The notes: generated by a model not told the origin, from the letters alone. A stretch of DNA of 64,000 nt from Cololabis saira (GCF_033807715.1 NC_084591.1:49715415-49779414); one strand, 5' to 3'. Shown: positions 34,290 through 46,516, numbered from the stretch's first letter. Numbers and translations are program-made.

Positions 34290-35617
34290 TTAACCCTTGT
34301 GCTGTATTCGGGTCAAGGAAGGTGGAAGGAAGGAAGGAAGGAAGGAAGGAAGGAAGGAAGGAAGGAAGGAAGGAAGGAAGGAAGGAAGGAAGGAAGGAAG
34401 GAAGGAAGGGAGAAAAGAAGGAAGGAAGGGAGAAAAGAAGGAAGAAAGGAAAGAAGGAAGGAAGGGAGAAAAGAAGGAAGGGAGAAAGGAAGGAAAGAAG
34501 GAAGGAAGGAAGGGAGAAAAGAAGGAAGGAAGGGGGAAAAGAAGGAAGGGAGACAAAAAAGGAAGGAAGGAAAGAAGGAAGGGAGAAAAGAAGGAAGGAA
34601 GGAAGGAAGGAAGGAAGGAAGGGAGAAAAGAAGGAAGGAAGGGAGAAAAGAAGGAAGGGAGAAAGGAAGGAAGGAAGGAAGGAAGGAAGGAAGGAAGGCA
34701 GGAAGAACAGAAGGAAGGAAGGGAGAAAAGAAGGAAGGAAGGAAAGAAGGAAGGAAAGGAGAAAAGAAGGAAGGAAGGGAGAAAAGAAGGAAGGAAGGAA
34801 GGAAGGAAGGAAGGAAGGAAGAAGGAAGAAAAGAAGGAAGGAAGAAAGAAGGAAGGAAGGAAGGAAGGAAGGAAGGAAGGAAGGAAGGAAGGAAGGAAGG
34901 AAGGAAGGAAGGAAGGAAGGAAGGAAGGAAGGAAGGAAGGAAGGAAGGAAGGAAGGAAGAAAGAAAAGAAGGAAGGAAGGGAGAAAAGAAGGAAGGAAGA
35001 GAGAAAAGAAGGAAGGAAGGGGAAAAAGAAGGAAGGAAGGAAGGAAGGAAAAAAGGAAGGAAGGAAGGGAGAAAAGAAGGAAGGAAGGAAGGGAGAAAAG
35101 AAGGAAGGAAGGAAGGGAGAAAAGAAGGAAGGAAGGGAGAAAAGAAGGAAGGAAGGAAGGAAGGAAGGAAGGAAGGAAGGAAGAAAGAAAAGAAGGAAGG
35201 AAGGGAGAAAAGAAGGAAGGAAGAGAGAAAAGAAGGAAGGAAGGGGAAAAAGAAGGAAGGAAGGAAGGAAGGAAAAAAGGAAGGAAGGAAGGGAGAAAAG
35301 AAGGAAGGAAGGAAGGGAGAAAAGAAGGAAGGAAGGGAGAAAGGAAGGAAGGAAGGAAGGAAGGAAGGAAGGAAGGAAGGAAGGAAGGAAGGAAGGAAGG
35401 AAGGAAGGAAGGAAGGAAGGAAGGAAGGAAGGAAGGAAGGAAGGAAGGAAGGAAAGGACAAAACAAGGAAAGAATGTACGAGGGGAGAAAAGAAGGAAGG
35501 AAGGGAGGAAAGAAAGAAGGAAAGGAAAAAAGAGGAAGGGAGAAGGAAGGAGAGAGCAGGAGGAAAGAAGGACAGGAGAATTAGGTCATTTTGACCCAAA
35601 GACAGTACCAGGGTTAA
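34290..35617 (+). mobile_element. piggyBac-like MITE with an expanded GGAA core, copy 2
   Basis: It starts TTAACCCTTGTGCTGTATTC and ends GACAGTACCAGGGTTAA, with TTAA at both borders. The GGTCATTTTGACC segment lies at the right end, so this copy is inverted relative to 3901-5355. The core is (GGAA)n. Confidence 0.7.
34316..35575. repeat. (GGAA)n microsatellite array with higher-order duplications
   Basis: GGAA runs alternate with GGGAGAAAAGAA blocks. A roughly 140-bp pattern at about 34958-35100 recurs at about 35188-35330, so the array also grew by segment duplication. Open frames of more than 400 codons on both strands are by-products. Confidence 0.95.
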
Positions 35618-35889
35618 AGTGTAAAATGATCCACGTCTGGAGGAATTTCACCAACACCAGTGTTGGTCGTTGCAGCAGGGCCGAATGAGAAGAGAGCTCT
35701 TCACATGAATGTGCAAATGTCATGTTCACTATGAGCACACGTTTCTGCTCTGGTACTGTGAAACCGCTGGTGTGTGCCGCCATCTAGCTTTGGAAAAGTG
35801 TAAACATCATGAAAATCCCCATTCCACATATGTGACCACAGGTATTAGACTATTTTAGCAGAGCTTCAGCCTCTAACATCATTTAGGCA

Positions 35890-36172
35890 AGTTTATCTGT
35901 CTAGCACAATTCAACACAAGGTAATTCAAATTGCTTTACGTCAACATTAAAAGTGGCAAGACACAATTAAACAGTAAATAAAAAATAAAATGAAATAAAA
36001 TGATAAGAAAATAGGATAAAATAATAAAAAAGCACAAGTTGTTAAAAAGTAAGGGCAGTAGATCCATCAGGTTCATTTCATTCTTACAATGGCAAGAATT
36101 ATGTTTCTATACGGTCAAAACATACAAAGACCGGGTCAAGTACAGTATTACAAAAGTAATCTGTAACAATTT
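35890..36172 (-). repeat. LINE 3'-UTR-like dispersed repeat, copy 2
   Basis: Reverse-orientation copy of 11786-12071, from AAGTTTATCTGTCTAGCACA to the AAAAGTAATCTGTAAC end. Confidence 0.6.
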
Positions 36173-36421
36173 GTGCAGTGAATTAAACCAATTTGACAAG
36201 TCTATGCGATGCGGTGAATCAATTTAAAACACAGAATGACAATGTGAAATTCCAGTCACATTTCTAGTGGACTATCTTCTACATGTTCCATTTTATAATC
36301 CCTTCATGCATGATATAGGAAATAAAACAGAATCTTTCTTTAAATTATTTCATAATTTAAAAAATTAAACCCCCTAAATTTTGTCTTTAACAGTTTTCAC
36401 TTTTTGTATCTGTATGGATAG

Positions 36422-36455
<34 letters not shown>

Positions 36456-37107
36456 TTGTATACTCTATCATTGTATTGCTTTGTTTCTGGGAGTGATGCA
36501 GAGGTTTCAGAAATGTATATCAAATACCTTACATCAGATATCAAAGGATTAAAAAGGGACATATTGGGTACATATCTGAAGCACAATTGTATTGCCTCAC
36601 AGTGAGAATCTCTTATTTATCTGCCTACAATTGAAGACAAGCCATATCATTTCTCTCATAATATCGGTATTTGATACTGGGGCTGGCCTTAAGTAAGTAT
36701 ACTGTAGTAAAACCACCTCTGGACATCTGTATTTTCCAAATATATAATGTTTATTTTCAGGTATGGAGGTAGTTTAATGTTTCAGTGTTCTTATATTTGA
36801 TCTTTGTAACAGCAGAATGGTTGAGGTAAAGTTGGGAAGCCTTTCAGAAACTCTGGATCTTATAAGGCCACATCAAGTATTTTACTGCAATAATACATAC
36901 AGCCAATGTCTTAATGATTTATCTTGTATTTTTGAGCCTCAACTTGCCCATTAGTAACCACAATGTTCCAAAAAGGTAATTATGTAAAGATTTATTTTTC
37001 ATAAAACTCTCACAGGGGAGCATGTCTTGGACCCCACAGCAATGCAGTGTTGCATGCTGGGTAAACTCCCAAATGCGTTTACAATGTCCCGTCCTGTCCT
37101 TATACAC
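36173..37107. other. No recognisable gene; T-run at 36419
   Basis: Non-repetitive apart from a 27-base T-run. A 62-codon minus-strand frame (36919-37107) has no recognisable domain. Confidence 0.3.
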
Positions 37108-37327
37108 TTTTAGCCCTACTGATTTTATATGTTAAAGAGGCCCCCTTTTTTTTTTTTTTTTTTTTTTTTTTTGCATCAGCGCTACTTTTAGCCCTACTGA
37201 TTTTATGTTAAAGAGGCCCCCCTTTTTTTTTTTTTTTTTTTTTTTTTTGCATCAGCGCTATTTTTAGCCCTACTGATTTTATATGTTAAAGAGGCCCCCC
37301 CTTTATTTTTATTTTTTTTTTTTTTTA
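37108..37327. repeat. Three tandem units of about 72-77 bp with T-runs
   Basis: Each unit has TTTTAGCCCTACTGATTTTA, TTAAAGAGGCCCCC, a run of about 20-26 T, and (in the first two) GCATCAGCGCTA. Confidence 0.92.
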
Positions 37328-37775
37328 CAATTGCACTACATTTCTCAGTAGAGAGAGATTATTGGGCAGCTGTGTATTATAACACCTCTCTCCCTTATTT
37401 TTGCATCTCTCGTGAACTTTGGGTCACTCTGATCTATGCAGTTTTTCCACTATACACTGTGTCCCTGCACATCGCTATTCAGTGATGCTGCTCTGTGAAA
37501 AGAAAGCATAAGTTCCGCTTGTTTAAGGCCTGGAGAACCAGAGCCAAGTTTGGACAAAAATTTATCATGCTCTATTTCTGTTGTTGGACCTTTAATCTCA
37601 TAACCTGGAGAGAGGCTGAGCTATACGTCTTTGTGGGAATGGGACTGTTCGAGCGAGAAGTGAGAAGCAAGATCTGCATTGTATCTATTGGGATACTCAG
37701 GGTTTATATTCCTATGAGGATTGAGATTTTCTGTAATTTTGTACGTAGGTATGTAGTAATGTGTGTGTGGGTGTC

Positions 37776-40700
37776 ATGTCAAAATTTTTCTCTGATATCC
37801 CAAACGCGGCAGATCATCACCTAATAATTGGGGGTGATTTTAACCAGGTCCAAGACCCTAATCTTGATAGATCATCCACCAAACAATTTGGCCTGTCTAA
37901 GGCGGCTACCATGTTAAAGTTCCATGCAGACCAATTAGGCCTATCTGATCCGTGGAGAACTATGCATCCTCATGCGAAAGCTTTCTCTTTTTTTTCGCAT
38001 GTTCACAGGTCTTACTCTCGGATTGACTTTTACCTGCTCGACAATAGATTGTTAGATAACATACAACTGTCCAAATACCACAGCATAGTGATTTCCGATC
38101 ACCCTCCCGTCTCCCTAAACATTAACTTTCCCCAGGGCAGATTGCCTACCAGAACCTGGAGATTTAATTCTCACTTACTATCTGAGTCAAAATTCAAGGA
38201 CTTTTTAGCTAATCAAATTCAGTTCTTCCTTGACACGAACGATACCCCAGATATAGGCAGTGACATATTGTGGGAGTCCCTCAAGGCCTTTTTGCGTGGT
38301 CAAATTATATCTTTTATTTCTGGCTTTAGGAAGTCGGAGCGCTCTAAACTAAAGCCAATATCGGATGAAATACAAAGGTTAGACACTCAATATTCTGCTG
38401 ACCCCTCAGATGCATTATATAAGAAACGGGCACAGCTCCAATCACAGTATAACTTATTATCGTCTGGCCGGATTGAGAAACAACTTTTACATACTAATCA
38501 ACGCTTTTTTGAGCAAGGTGACAAAGCAGGGCAAACTCCTAGCTTACCAAGCACAAACTGAGGCGGCATCTAGACTTATACCTAGGATTAGGATCACTTC
38601 TGATGAAACCTCATCCAATCCTACCGCTATTAACAATGCATTTGTTGATTATTATTCTAAACTGTATTCCTCCGAATCCTCTCAACGTGATTGGGATGGC
38701 CCAAACCCCCTTGACCTGCTTTCGTACCCTCAAATTGACACACTGGTTGCTAATGACTTGGGTGCACCAATCACGGTCTCTGAGGTCAAGGATGCAATTA
38801 CCTCTCTACAGTGCAATAAATCACCTGGTCCAGATGGTTACACAACAGAATTTTACAAGACCTACTCTACAGTCCTTGCCCCGATTTTTTTTTTTTTTTT
38901 TTTTTTTCTTTTTTTTTTTACCTTGTAAACATATTACTGATTGATACCATGACGGTAGAAACCAAAAGTGTATATATGTGCATTATTACTATATGTAATA
39001 TATACATATATATACGCACACATATGCGTACACATACATAAATATACACATACAAACCCAGTTTTTTTTGTTTTTTTTTTGGGGGGGGGGGAGGGGGTGG
39101 GGGGGGGTGACGACATCCACTGCCAATCCAGGAAGCAGGAACACACGGAGACACACGTCAAGCACTGGAAATCTGCAACAAAAAACCACAAACAAAGCAC
39201 GAAACCGGCACGGAGCCATCCAAAACACGAACAGCAATCGACCTAAATCTTGAGATCCTTGCCCCGATTTTAAGTAAAGTTTTCAATGATGCCCAGGCAG
39301 GGGGTCGGTTACCATCCACTATGTCAGAGGCTTCAATTTCACTATCACTAAAAAAGGATAAAGATCCACTTCTTTGTAGTAGTTACAGACCGATTTCTCT
39401 CCTGAATGTGGACTTTAAAATACTGGCAAAAGTACTGGCTAGTCGCCTTCAGAGAGTTATACCATCCCTAGTCGACCCTGATCAAACTGGTTTTATTTCA
39501 GGGAGACATTCATCTTCTAACACACGCAGGTTACTTAATATTCTCTACTCTCACTCCACTGATTCTCCTGAACTGGTTCTATCTCTAGACGCGGAAAAAG
39601 CTTTTGACCGCGTGGAATAGAGATATCTGTTCTACCTTCTTAATAAATTGGCCTCAGCCCTGGCTTTGTGGATTGGATAAAACTCCTTTACGCCTCCCCT
39701 GTAGCCTCTGTCAACACTAACGGTATTAAATCACGCCTATTCTCTTTACATAGAGGCACCCGGCAAGGCTGTCCCCTTTCTCCGCTTCTATTTGCCCTGG
39801 CGGTTGAGCCCCTGGCCATTTGGCTGCGGAGTGAGAACGGGTTTGAAGGTATAACACGCCACGGACACCTTCACAAAATTTCCTTTTATGCTGACGATCT
39901 TTTATTGTACATATCCAACCCTTCCTCCAGCCTCCCTACAATTTTAGACATTTTTGAGAAATTTGGGAAGTATTCAGGCTACAAACTGAACTTGGAAAAA
40001 AGCGATTATATCTATCTTAAATACCTTGGAATTACGGTGACAAAATCATTTTTCCAACTATTTGCCAAAAATTTCAACCCATTGCTCGAACGTTGTAAAT
40101 CAGATTTTGCCAGGTGGTCTTCCCTCCCACTCTCTTTGGCTGGGCGGGTCAACCTGATAAAAATGTTACTTCCACGGTTTCTTTACCTCTTCCAACATAT
40201 ACCCATCTTCATAAGGAAATCGTTCTTTTCCAATCTTGACCAGCTGATTAGCTCCTTCCTTTGGGGTAATAAACGTGCACGAATTGGTCGAACAGCGACT
40301 TCGACTCCCTAAATCCTCAGGAGGACTAGCGCTCCCAGACTTCCGCTACTATTACTGGGCCTGCAATATCAACAAGCTCCTCCTCTGGAACACAGTTAAA
40401 ACAATATCTGAATCCCCACAGTGGGCTTTGCTCGAAGTGTCCTCCTCACGTTTCTCCCTTTGGTCTGTGGTTTGCTCTCAATGACCTATGTTAATTAAAC
40501 AGGTTAGCCCTAACCCAATTGTAAGAAACACTTTAATGATCTGGAATCAGTTCAGAAGGGCTTTTGGCCTCCACACACAGTCCTGCCAATCACCAATTTT
40601 TCATAATCACCTGTTTGCGCCGTCATGCTCTGATCCAGCCTTCCGTACCTGGTCTGAGAAAGGCCTGACAACGCTTAGCGACCTTTTTGTTGATAGAGTT

Positions 40701-41534
40701 TTCTCTTCATTTACCGACCTGGCTGCAAAATTTGACTTACCAAACACTCACCTTTTTCGGTTCTTCCAAATAAGACATTTTGTGAAATCCTGCTTCCCCC
40801 AGTTTCCTTATAGACCCCCAAACTCTCTTATTGACCAATTTCTATCGCTCAATCCCAGGAAGAAAGGACTCATAGGGATCACATATAAACTAATTTATAC
40901 ATTGTCCCCAAACCATCTGGTCTCTCTAAGAGCTACTTGGGGACAGGACCTTGGATTCCCCTTGGCTGATGAGCAATGGGAGGAGATATCAAAAAATGTT
41001 CATTCATCCTCTATTTGTGCGAGGCACAGCCTTATTCAATGTAAAATCCTGCATAGAGCCTATCTTACTAATGCCAAACTTGCCAAAATCTACCCTGACA
41101 GAGCAGACTCATGCAACAGATGTGGGCAGGCCCCAGCCGACTTTGTTCATATGTTTTTATCTTGCCCTAAATTATCTGATTTTTGGACAGCAATATTCGA
41201 TACACTTAGTAAAGCAACAGGCCGAACTATACCACTTGATCCCCTTACAGCTCTCTTTGGATTGCACTCACACGTTGTGCCTAATTCTACGCGAAAAATC
41301 ATAGCATTCACCACTTTACTTGCTCGAAGACTCATTCTTCTAAAATGGTCCCACGCCTCTCCTCCAACTCACAACAAATGGGTTCAGGACATACTGCAGT
41401 TGACATACTGCAACGCAGTCGCGTTGGAGAAGATCAGGCTTTCCCTGAAAGGTTCCTCAAACAGTTTCTATAAGATATGGCAACCACTCCTCAGGCACAT
41501 TGACTCTATGACTATAATTGCAGAAACCAACTGA
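37776..41534 (+). pseudogene. L1 ORF2 pseudogene (endonuclease, RT, C-terminal Cys motif)
   Basis: This L1 encodes the machinery for target-primed retrotransposition. The order is intact but the frame breaks several times. Endonuclease: HLIIGGDFN, SRIDFYLLDN, VISDHPPVSL (37800-38130). RT: CNKSPGPDGYTTEFY (about 38815), DQTGFISGRH, LDAEKAFDRVE to a stop at 39618, RGTRQGCPLSPLLFALA, then FYADDLLLYI (about 39881-39911). The C-terminal Cys motif reads DSCNRCGQAPADFVHMFLSC (about 41100-41165). It is 5'-truncated inside the endonuclease. A 367-bp insert with a 16-bp duplication splits the RT. Related to the fish L1/Swimmer-type clade by overall pattern, which is my inference. Same family as the antisense L1 pieces at 24-32 kb. 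Confidence 0.88.
38889..39255 (-). mobile_element. Retroposed insert inside L1 with 16-bp target duplication
   Basis: TCCTTGCCCCGATTTT occurs at 38873-38888 and 39256-39271. The 367-bp insert begins with a T-run (poly(A) on the minus strand). It contains an ATATATAC stretch and a G-run (39081-39110), and ends in CGACCTAAATCTTGAGA. The source gene or element is not recognised; it could be a SINE or a processed transcript. Confidence 0.75.
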
Positions 41535-42840
41535 GCCGTAGTTGCAGTAATTTTACCATCTGTGCCATGAACTAAAAACTGGTGTGGGTTGCTGTGGTGT
41601 CAGTTGTTTGGAAACGTAACCACAGCCATAGACATGTCTCCTCCTCCGCCCATGGAGTTGCTGCGATACGTCAACGTCGCCGCCATATTGGATGTTCAAG
41701 ACTGCGCTGTAAACTAATACAAGTACATTTACTTATTTTCATAAAGCATCTTTCTACAAAGAAATGTACGTTTTATGTCTCATTTATTCATTCACACACG
41801 CACTAATATACTTGTGAAACAGTTAGGCACCAAATATAATATATTTAATTTTCTCAGATGGCAAAAAAAAGAACTTTATTGATCCCACATAGGAGTAATT
41901 CATGTTATATCAGCTATAGAGAAAAAGGTAGTGCCGAAAAACAATATATATCCCCCTGACAAAAATAAGAAAAATAGAGAAACATATTTTCTCATCAACA
42001 AAACCAATTTTACATTTTTCAAATAACAAAATAACATATTTTAACTATTTTTCAGACAATATCTGTCAATATCTCTATATAATCAAATCTGAAAAATGGT
42101 TCAAATGTGTTATTTTGTTACTTGAACATTTTTAAATATGTTTATGTAAAATATGCTACATGTATATGTAGTATATGTATATGTATATGTACAGTATATG
42201 TATATGTATATGTAGTATATATAGTGATATGTAATATATTAACAAAAAAATGTATGTTCAAGTAGAGTTTATAGTTGTGTTGTAATCCCCACTCGCCAGT
42301 GCGCCACCCCAAGATGTTTTATCACCAGCCGCCACTGGCAGCGTCAAAGGTGACATTGTGGGTGACCTAATTTCATATTTCCAGATTTCGGCTTTAGAGT
42401 ATGTTTATTTAATTTCAACTATGTAGCCTAAATATTCTCCAGTTTTGTGAAGTTAATGTTGAGAATGTTTCTTGTTGTGGAGAATGTTATCTACGTTAGG
42501 GTTTATTTGTTTACATTCTTGTCATCGTTAATTAAATTTGCACTCTTAAAGAGGATAATGGACAAATATCAATTTAAATGCAATATGAAAAGAAAGGAAA
42601 ATAAAAATAAAAATTAAAAATGAGGATTCTTGTAAGGAATACAAAAAACAAAAAACAAAGTGCTCTAAGAATTAAAAAGGTGCATATGAATAACAAAATA
42701 AATTAAGCATTTCAATTCACATAATGGAACATAGAAAAGGAGAGGAATTATTAAATAAGAATAACAAATAACGAGCAATGTCTAGACTTTTTTTACTTGC
42801 ATTTTTATTTTCTACTCTTTTGAGACATGTGAAACAATTA
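41535..42840. other. No gene; AT-rich with a short TATG/TATA repeat
   Basis: Positions 42160-42240 hold a GTATATGTATAT repeat. Positions 41869-41930 contain AACTTTATTGATCCCACATA, an antisense LINE/SINE 3'-end-like motif. Nothing coding. Confidence 0.35.
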
Positions 42841-43191
42841 AGGCTGGGACTTTAGCGCGTTAATTTTGATTAATTAATTGCAGCAAAAATCGCGCTTGAA
42901 AAAATAGCGCATTTTAATCGCATTCGTTTTTTCCCCTCGGAACGTTTCTCACGGGACGACTTTCACACGGACGGCGCACCAACCAACCAGACCCCATACT
43001 TCCACCCTAATGATATTTACTAATATTTACTGATATTTACTCAAAAGTGTGCCGAACTTAAGTATACTTTTTAGTATATACTTTTTAGTTTGGCATTTCG
43101 GACGCACCGAGAGAGTTATGACACTTACGTGGACTCCCATTGTAAGCTCCACGGCGAGATCAAAGCGTTTCACTACTCTCTCTCAAGGTTC

Positions 43192-43259
<68 letters not shown>

Positions 43260-43278
43260 GTATATATATATGTATATA

Positions 43279-43347
<69 letters not shown>

Positions 43348-43362
43348 GTATATATATATGTA

Positions 43363-43446
<84 letters not shown>

Positions 43447-44029
43447 TCTATGGGTTCTGCAACCAACGTGCATTAGTGTTACAGTGAAGTGCGGCCATCG
43501 TCATAACACAAGCTAAGTTGTTTCCACACACATTAAAGATGAATGAAGTCGCAGACGAAAAGTGTCTCGTTGGTCCCGTGGATGGGAAATTTGGGAAATC
43601 ATTGAAAAAACGGATGGATGGAAGCGTGCTCTGTTTTCTAATGTGTTTCCATGTTCTGGAATGAACTTGAAACAGTTGTAAGTATTTTGTTATATTTAAG
43701 TGTTTACAGAAGGTCCTTGACTATAGGCTACCTGTCTCATTCAATGTGCATACTGCATATATTTAATTTACTGCCCTTTATAGCAAATTGCACTGATTTG
43801 TTCTTGGTGAAGCACCACCTTGATAAAAATAAACTGTTTCATAAATTGAACACATGTTTTCACTAGTCATTGACTCGTATACAAGAATCCATTTGAAACA
43901 AACAAAAAAAGGAAATCTCATTGTTCTCAGGTCTAAAATTGATATGCGATCAAATTGCAATTAATTGCGATTAATTAATTACAAAGCCTGTAATTAATTC
44001 GATGAATTTTTTTAATGAGTCCCAGCCCT
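42841..44029. mobile_element. TIR element with AGGCTGGGAC ends, carrying a (TA)n array
   Basis: The left end AGGCTGGGACTTTAGCGCGT and the right end TTTAATGAGTCCCAGCCCT are inverted repeats. ATTAATTAATTGCAG lies just inside the left end, with its mirror at the right. It resembles hAT-type non-autonomous elements of fish, but the 8-bp duplication is not clear. The centre includes the (TA)n array and non-repetitive sequence (43450-43900). Confidence 0.65.
43196..43446. repeat. (TA)n microsatellite with TATG interruptions
   Basis: About 250 bp of TA dinucleotides with ATATGTATAT blocks at about 43247-43290 and 43334-43372. The Tyr-Ile open frames in all directions are by-products. Confidence 0.97.
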
Positions 44030-44789
44030 AGAAAAAAATCTTTAAATCGTTAATAAGACCCCAGATGGAGGGTTTATTTTCTCCATTTGGCACAATGAAT
44101 ATGGTACTTACCCAGTAACAAAATTATATTAATAATATCAGAAACAGAAAATTCGAAATCATCCATGAAGAAAATAATATGGCTTAATTCAAAAGGAGGA
44201 ACATTAATAATTTTAAGAGATATCCAATTGTGTATGAGGCCCAGCGGTAGTAGCTCACGGTTCGCCACTGAGTTAACGTGATGCCTGTGTTACGGTGAAA
44301 GCACAGCTGTAGGCAGATGCTTGTTAGTAAAGAACCGACCTGCTGCTGAACAAAAGCGTCTACTGGATGAACTAGCAGTGAAAGTTTGGTCAGAGAGACC
44401 TGCTCATTCTGCAGAAACAACCCGCTGCTCTAGTAATCGCTTTCCTTTCTCTCTCATTTATTGGTACTGTTTCTCAGCGTTTCCAGGAGTTCTTTATATT
44501 CTGATGTATTCTTGTACGGTGCATCATGATGTGAATGGTGAAAATCCTCTCTTATCCAGGCATCAAGGATATTTCTTTGATTCTCGTTAATAACTTTCAT
44601 ACGGAAATACCCCTCCACCAATCCTCTGCTTCCAGCGTTGTGGTACGATGTGGTCCCGTCTTTAGACAGACGTATCTTGTGATTTCGTTGATTTACGTTT
44701 GTCCGTCTGATTTCTGGAGTATGAATATCTGAGGAACACAGAACTTCATGTTAATGTGATATCAAAACTGTCCAAAATGCCAAAGGTTA
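44030..44789. other. No recognisable feature
   Basis: Non-repetitive, no supportable gene. Confidence 0.3.
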
Positions 44790-44827
44790 GTGGACATCCA
44801 GTCCACAACGTCTTCAGACATGTCTCA

Positions 44828-45196
44828 GGATTTGTGGTCTAAACAGCATTTTTCCATCTCTGCTGTTTTACAAACCTGATTAATCTGCTGTTTAAACCAC
44901 AAATCCTGATCAAAATACCTCCAAGGTTCCTCCCAGTTGTACTGGAGGCCGTCGCAGCACCATCTAGTCCCTTCCTGAGGTGTTAGGACCAAAAATAATA
45001 ACCTCTTATCAGAATTTAGAAGTAAAAAATTAGTGAACCTCCTTGACGTCCCTAAGACATGCCTGAAGTTTAGCTAACGGTTCTGGTTCATCTTCATAGA
45101 CAAATACAGCTGCGTATCATCAGCATAGCAATGAACACTGATGCTGCTTCTGGATTAAACATCCCAAGGACTGCATGTAGAAACTGAACAAGATTG
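44828..45196 (-). pseudogene. L2-like LINE RT fragment, copy 1
   Basis: Antisense to the window. The minus strand carries GVLQGSVLGPILFSFYMQ (from about 45226 downward) and then ADDTQLYLS in another frame. These are reverse-transcriptase motifs of the L2/CR1 group. It is about 98% identical to 59895-60248, including its internal damage. At the low end a 23-bp inverted repeat (44828-44850 against 44888-44911) suggests a fold-back rearrangement. Confidence 0.75.
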
Positions 45197-45407
45197 GTCC
45201 TAGCACTGAACCCTGCAGGACACCATAGCAGATCCTAGAACTGAACCCTGCAGGACACCATAGCAGACCCTAGAACTGAACCCTGCAGGACACCATAGCA
45301 GACCCTAGAACTGAACCCTGCAGGACACCATAGCAGACCCAAGAACTGAACCCTGCAGGACACCATAGCAGACCCTAGAACTGAACCCTTCGGGACACCA
45401 TAACAGT
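45197..45407. repeat. 35-bp minisatellite, 6 units (RT-motif derived)
   Basis: Unit CCTAGAACTGAACCCTGCAG + GACACCATAGCAGAC. Read on the minus strand it spells GVLQGSVLG from the L2 RT. The first unit (CCTAGCACTG) is continuous with the L2 fragment. The same repeat is expanded at 60249-63826. Confidence 0.92.
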
Positions 45408-45437
45408 GAACATGAACAAACTGGAATCTGTCAGATA

Positions 45438-45545
45438 GATCTGATCTAAACCAACCTAGAGCTGAACCAGTATGGACACTAATCCCTTATCTGAGGTCCA
45501 GTAGAACCAGTATGGACACTAATCCCTTATCTGAGGCCATCAGCA
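45438..45545. repeat. Tandem duplication, about 46-bp unit
   Basis: AGAACCAGTATGGACACTAA + TCCCTTATCTGAGG occurs twice, with a related partial unit before it. Confidence 0.85.
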
Positions 45546-45651
45546 GCATGTGTATCTTGATGAGATGTTGAGGCTCAGACCTCGACGACTCTGACCAACT
45601 TCAACTCCTGGTTTGGGCTTTAAAGAGCATCTATAACTTGAAAATACTTGT

Positions 45652-45772
45652 TTAATAAAACCAACCTGCATCTTTTCTGAGCTCTTCTGACGTCACTGGA
45701 TGGGAAGCAATCACTGACATCTTTATCAGTTTAACGGGATCCCCACTGAGAAAAACATCCGTGATCTTGGAC
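45652..45772 (-). CDS. SecA-like gene, last recognised exon (E)
   Basis: The acceptor is a pyrimidine-rich TTATTCTCTCTCTTAG ending at 45773. The first base completes an Arg codon split after exon D, and 39 more residues follow (starting SKITDVFLSGDPVKLIKMSV) before TAA at 45652-45654. The hydrophobic/charged pattern continues exon D without a break. A GTTGGT after KDAG (near 45667) could be a weak donor leading to a further exon, so the C-terminus shown may be a read-through into intron. Confidence 0.6.
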
Positions 45773-45845
45773 CTAAGAGAGAGAATAAGTCAGCGGTCCG
45801 TAGAGAAGGTTGTGGTTGAGCTCGTGGAGGGAAGGACCTGCCCAC

Positions 45846-46136
45846 CTGACTGCTCTGGCCTGATGGGAAGCGCCAGTGGTCAGAGCTCGCTTGTGGTCTT
45901 CTGCACGGACCTCCATGCAGAGACCTCGGTTTCCTCCCTCGTGAAGGATGTGAGAGAGTCCCCGATTCTTCTCTTTGAACTCGTCGAGTTTGTCCTCAGA
46001 CTTCAGCGTTTCGTAAACCTTCTGGATGCTGTTCCTGGGAGGGATGTGGTCCGCCTCCACAGGAGAACTGTTCCTGTTCTCGTTGTTATCCAATCTCTCA
46101 CCCGTAGGTCTGGTTTCCCTCCGGAGAGCTTTCACG
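45846..46136 (-). CDS. SecA-like gene, exon D with an HNH-like EADHIPP motif
   Basis: 291 bp between an acceptor (CTGATTTCTCCAG) and a donor (GTCAG|GTGGGC). Its phases fit exon C (phase 2) and exon E (phase 2). The segment reads SPVEADHIPPRNSIQKVYET, then LCMEVRAEDHKRALTTG. A DHI-x-P triad followed 50-60 residues later by Asp-His recalls HNH/treble-clef nuclease-type folds, but the full metal site is not demonstrable here. The following 73-bp intron (45773-45845) is among the shortest a vertebrate gene would use; without it the frame stops after LTYSLS. The motif assignment is an inference. Confidence 0.65.
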
Positions 46137-46199
46137 CTGGAGAAATCAGACATTTTTAGGATATTTACGTTCACGTAGTCAGAGAAAAGGTGTAAAGAG

Positions 46200-46516
46200 C
46201 AGAGGTGTTTAATCCAGGTGCCATAAAATAAAAATCCTGTCCAGCAGTTGTTCCAACCAAATACTAAAGCAGCTCCTCTGCAGGTAAATAGTAGGTCGTT
46301 AATGAAAACACCTGTTCTAAATGTACAGGCTGATCCAGAAACAGCAGGGTTTTTACTTTATGGCATTTGGATTAAACGCCTCTGCAAAAAACAACCAATT
46401 CCCATGTTGCAAACAGCAGAAATTGCTGTAGCATTGTCTTCACATGCTTCTTCAGAGGGTTGGAACAACTGCTGGACAGGGTTTTTACTTTATGGCACCT
46501 GGATTATTCACCTCTG
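46200..46516. mobile_element. hAT MITE in intron C-D
   Basis: The ends CAGAGGTGTTTAATCCAGGT and its mirror (inverted repeat about 58 bp) are flanked by an exact 8-bp duplication GTAAAGAG (46192-46199, 46517-46524). No coding capacity. It lies 64 bp upstream of the exon D start. Confidence 0.92.

Noticed and set aside
34285..35688. Open frames of up to 463 codons on both strands across the GGAA array
   Set aside because: Same microsatellite artefact as the first array.
43049..43516. Tyr-Ile-rich open frames across the (TA)n array
   Set aside because: TA repeat read in both directions; no biological protein.
45773..46174. A 133-codon stand-alone gene on the minus strand
   Set aside because: Its first residues are intron and its last 20 codons are the 73-bp intron. 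The core is exon D of the SecA-like gene.
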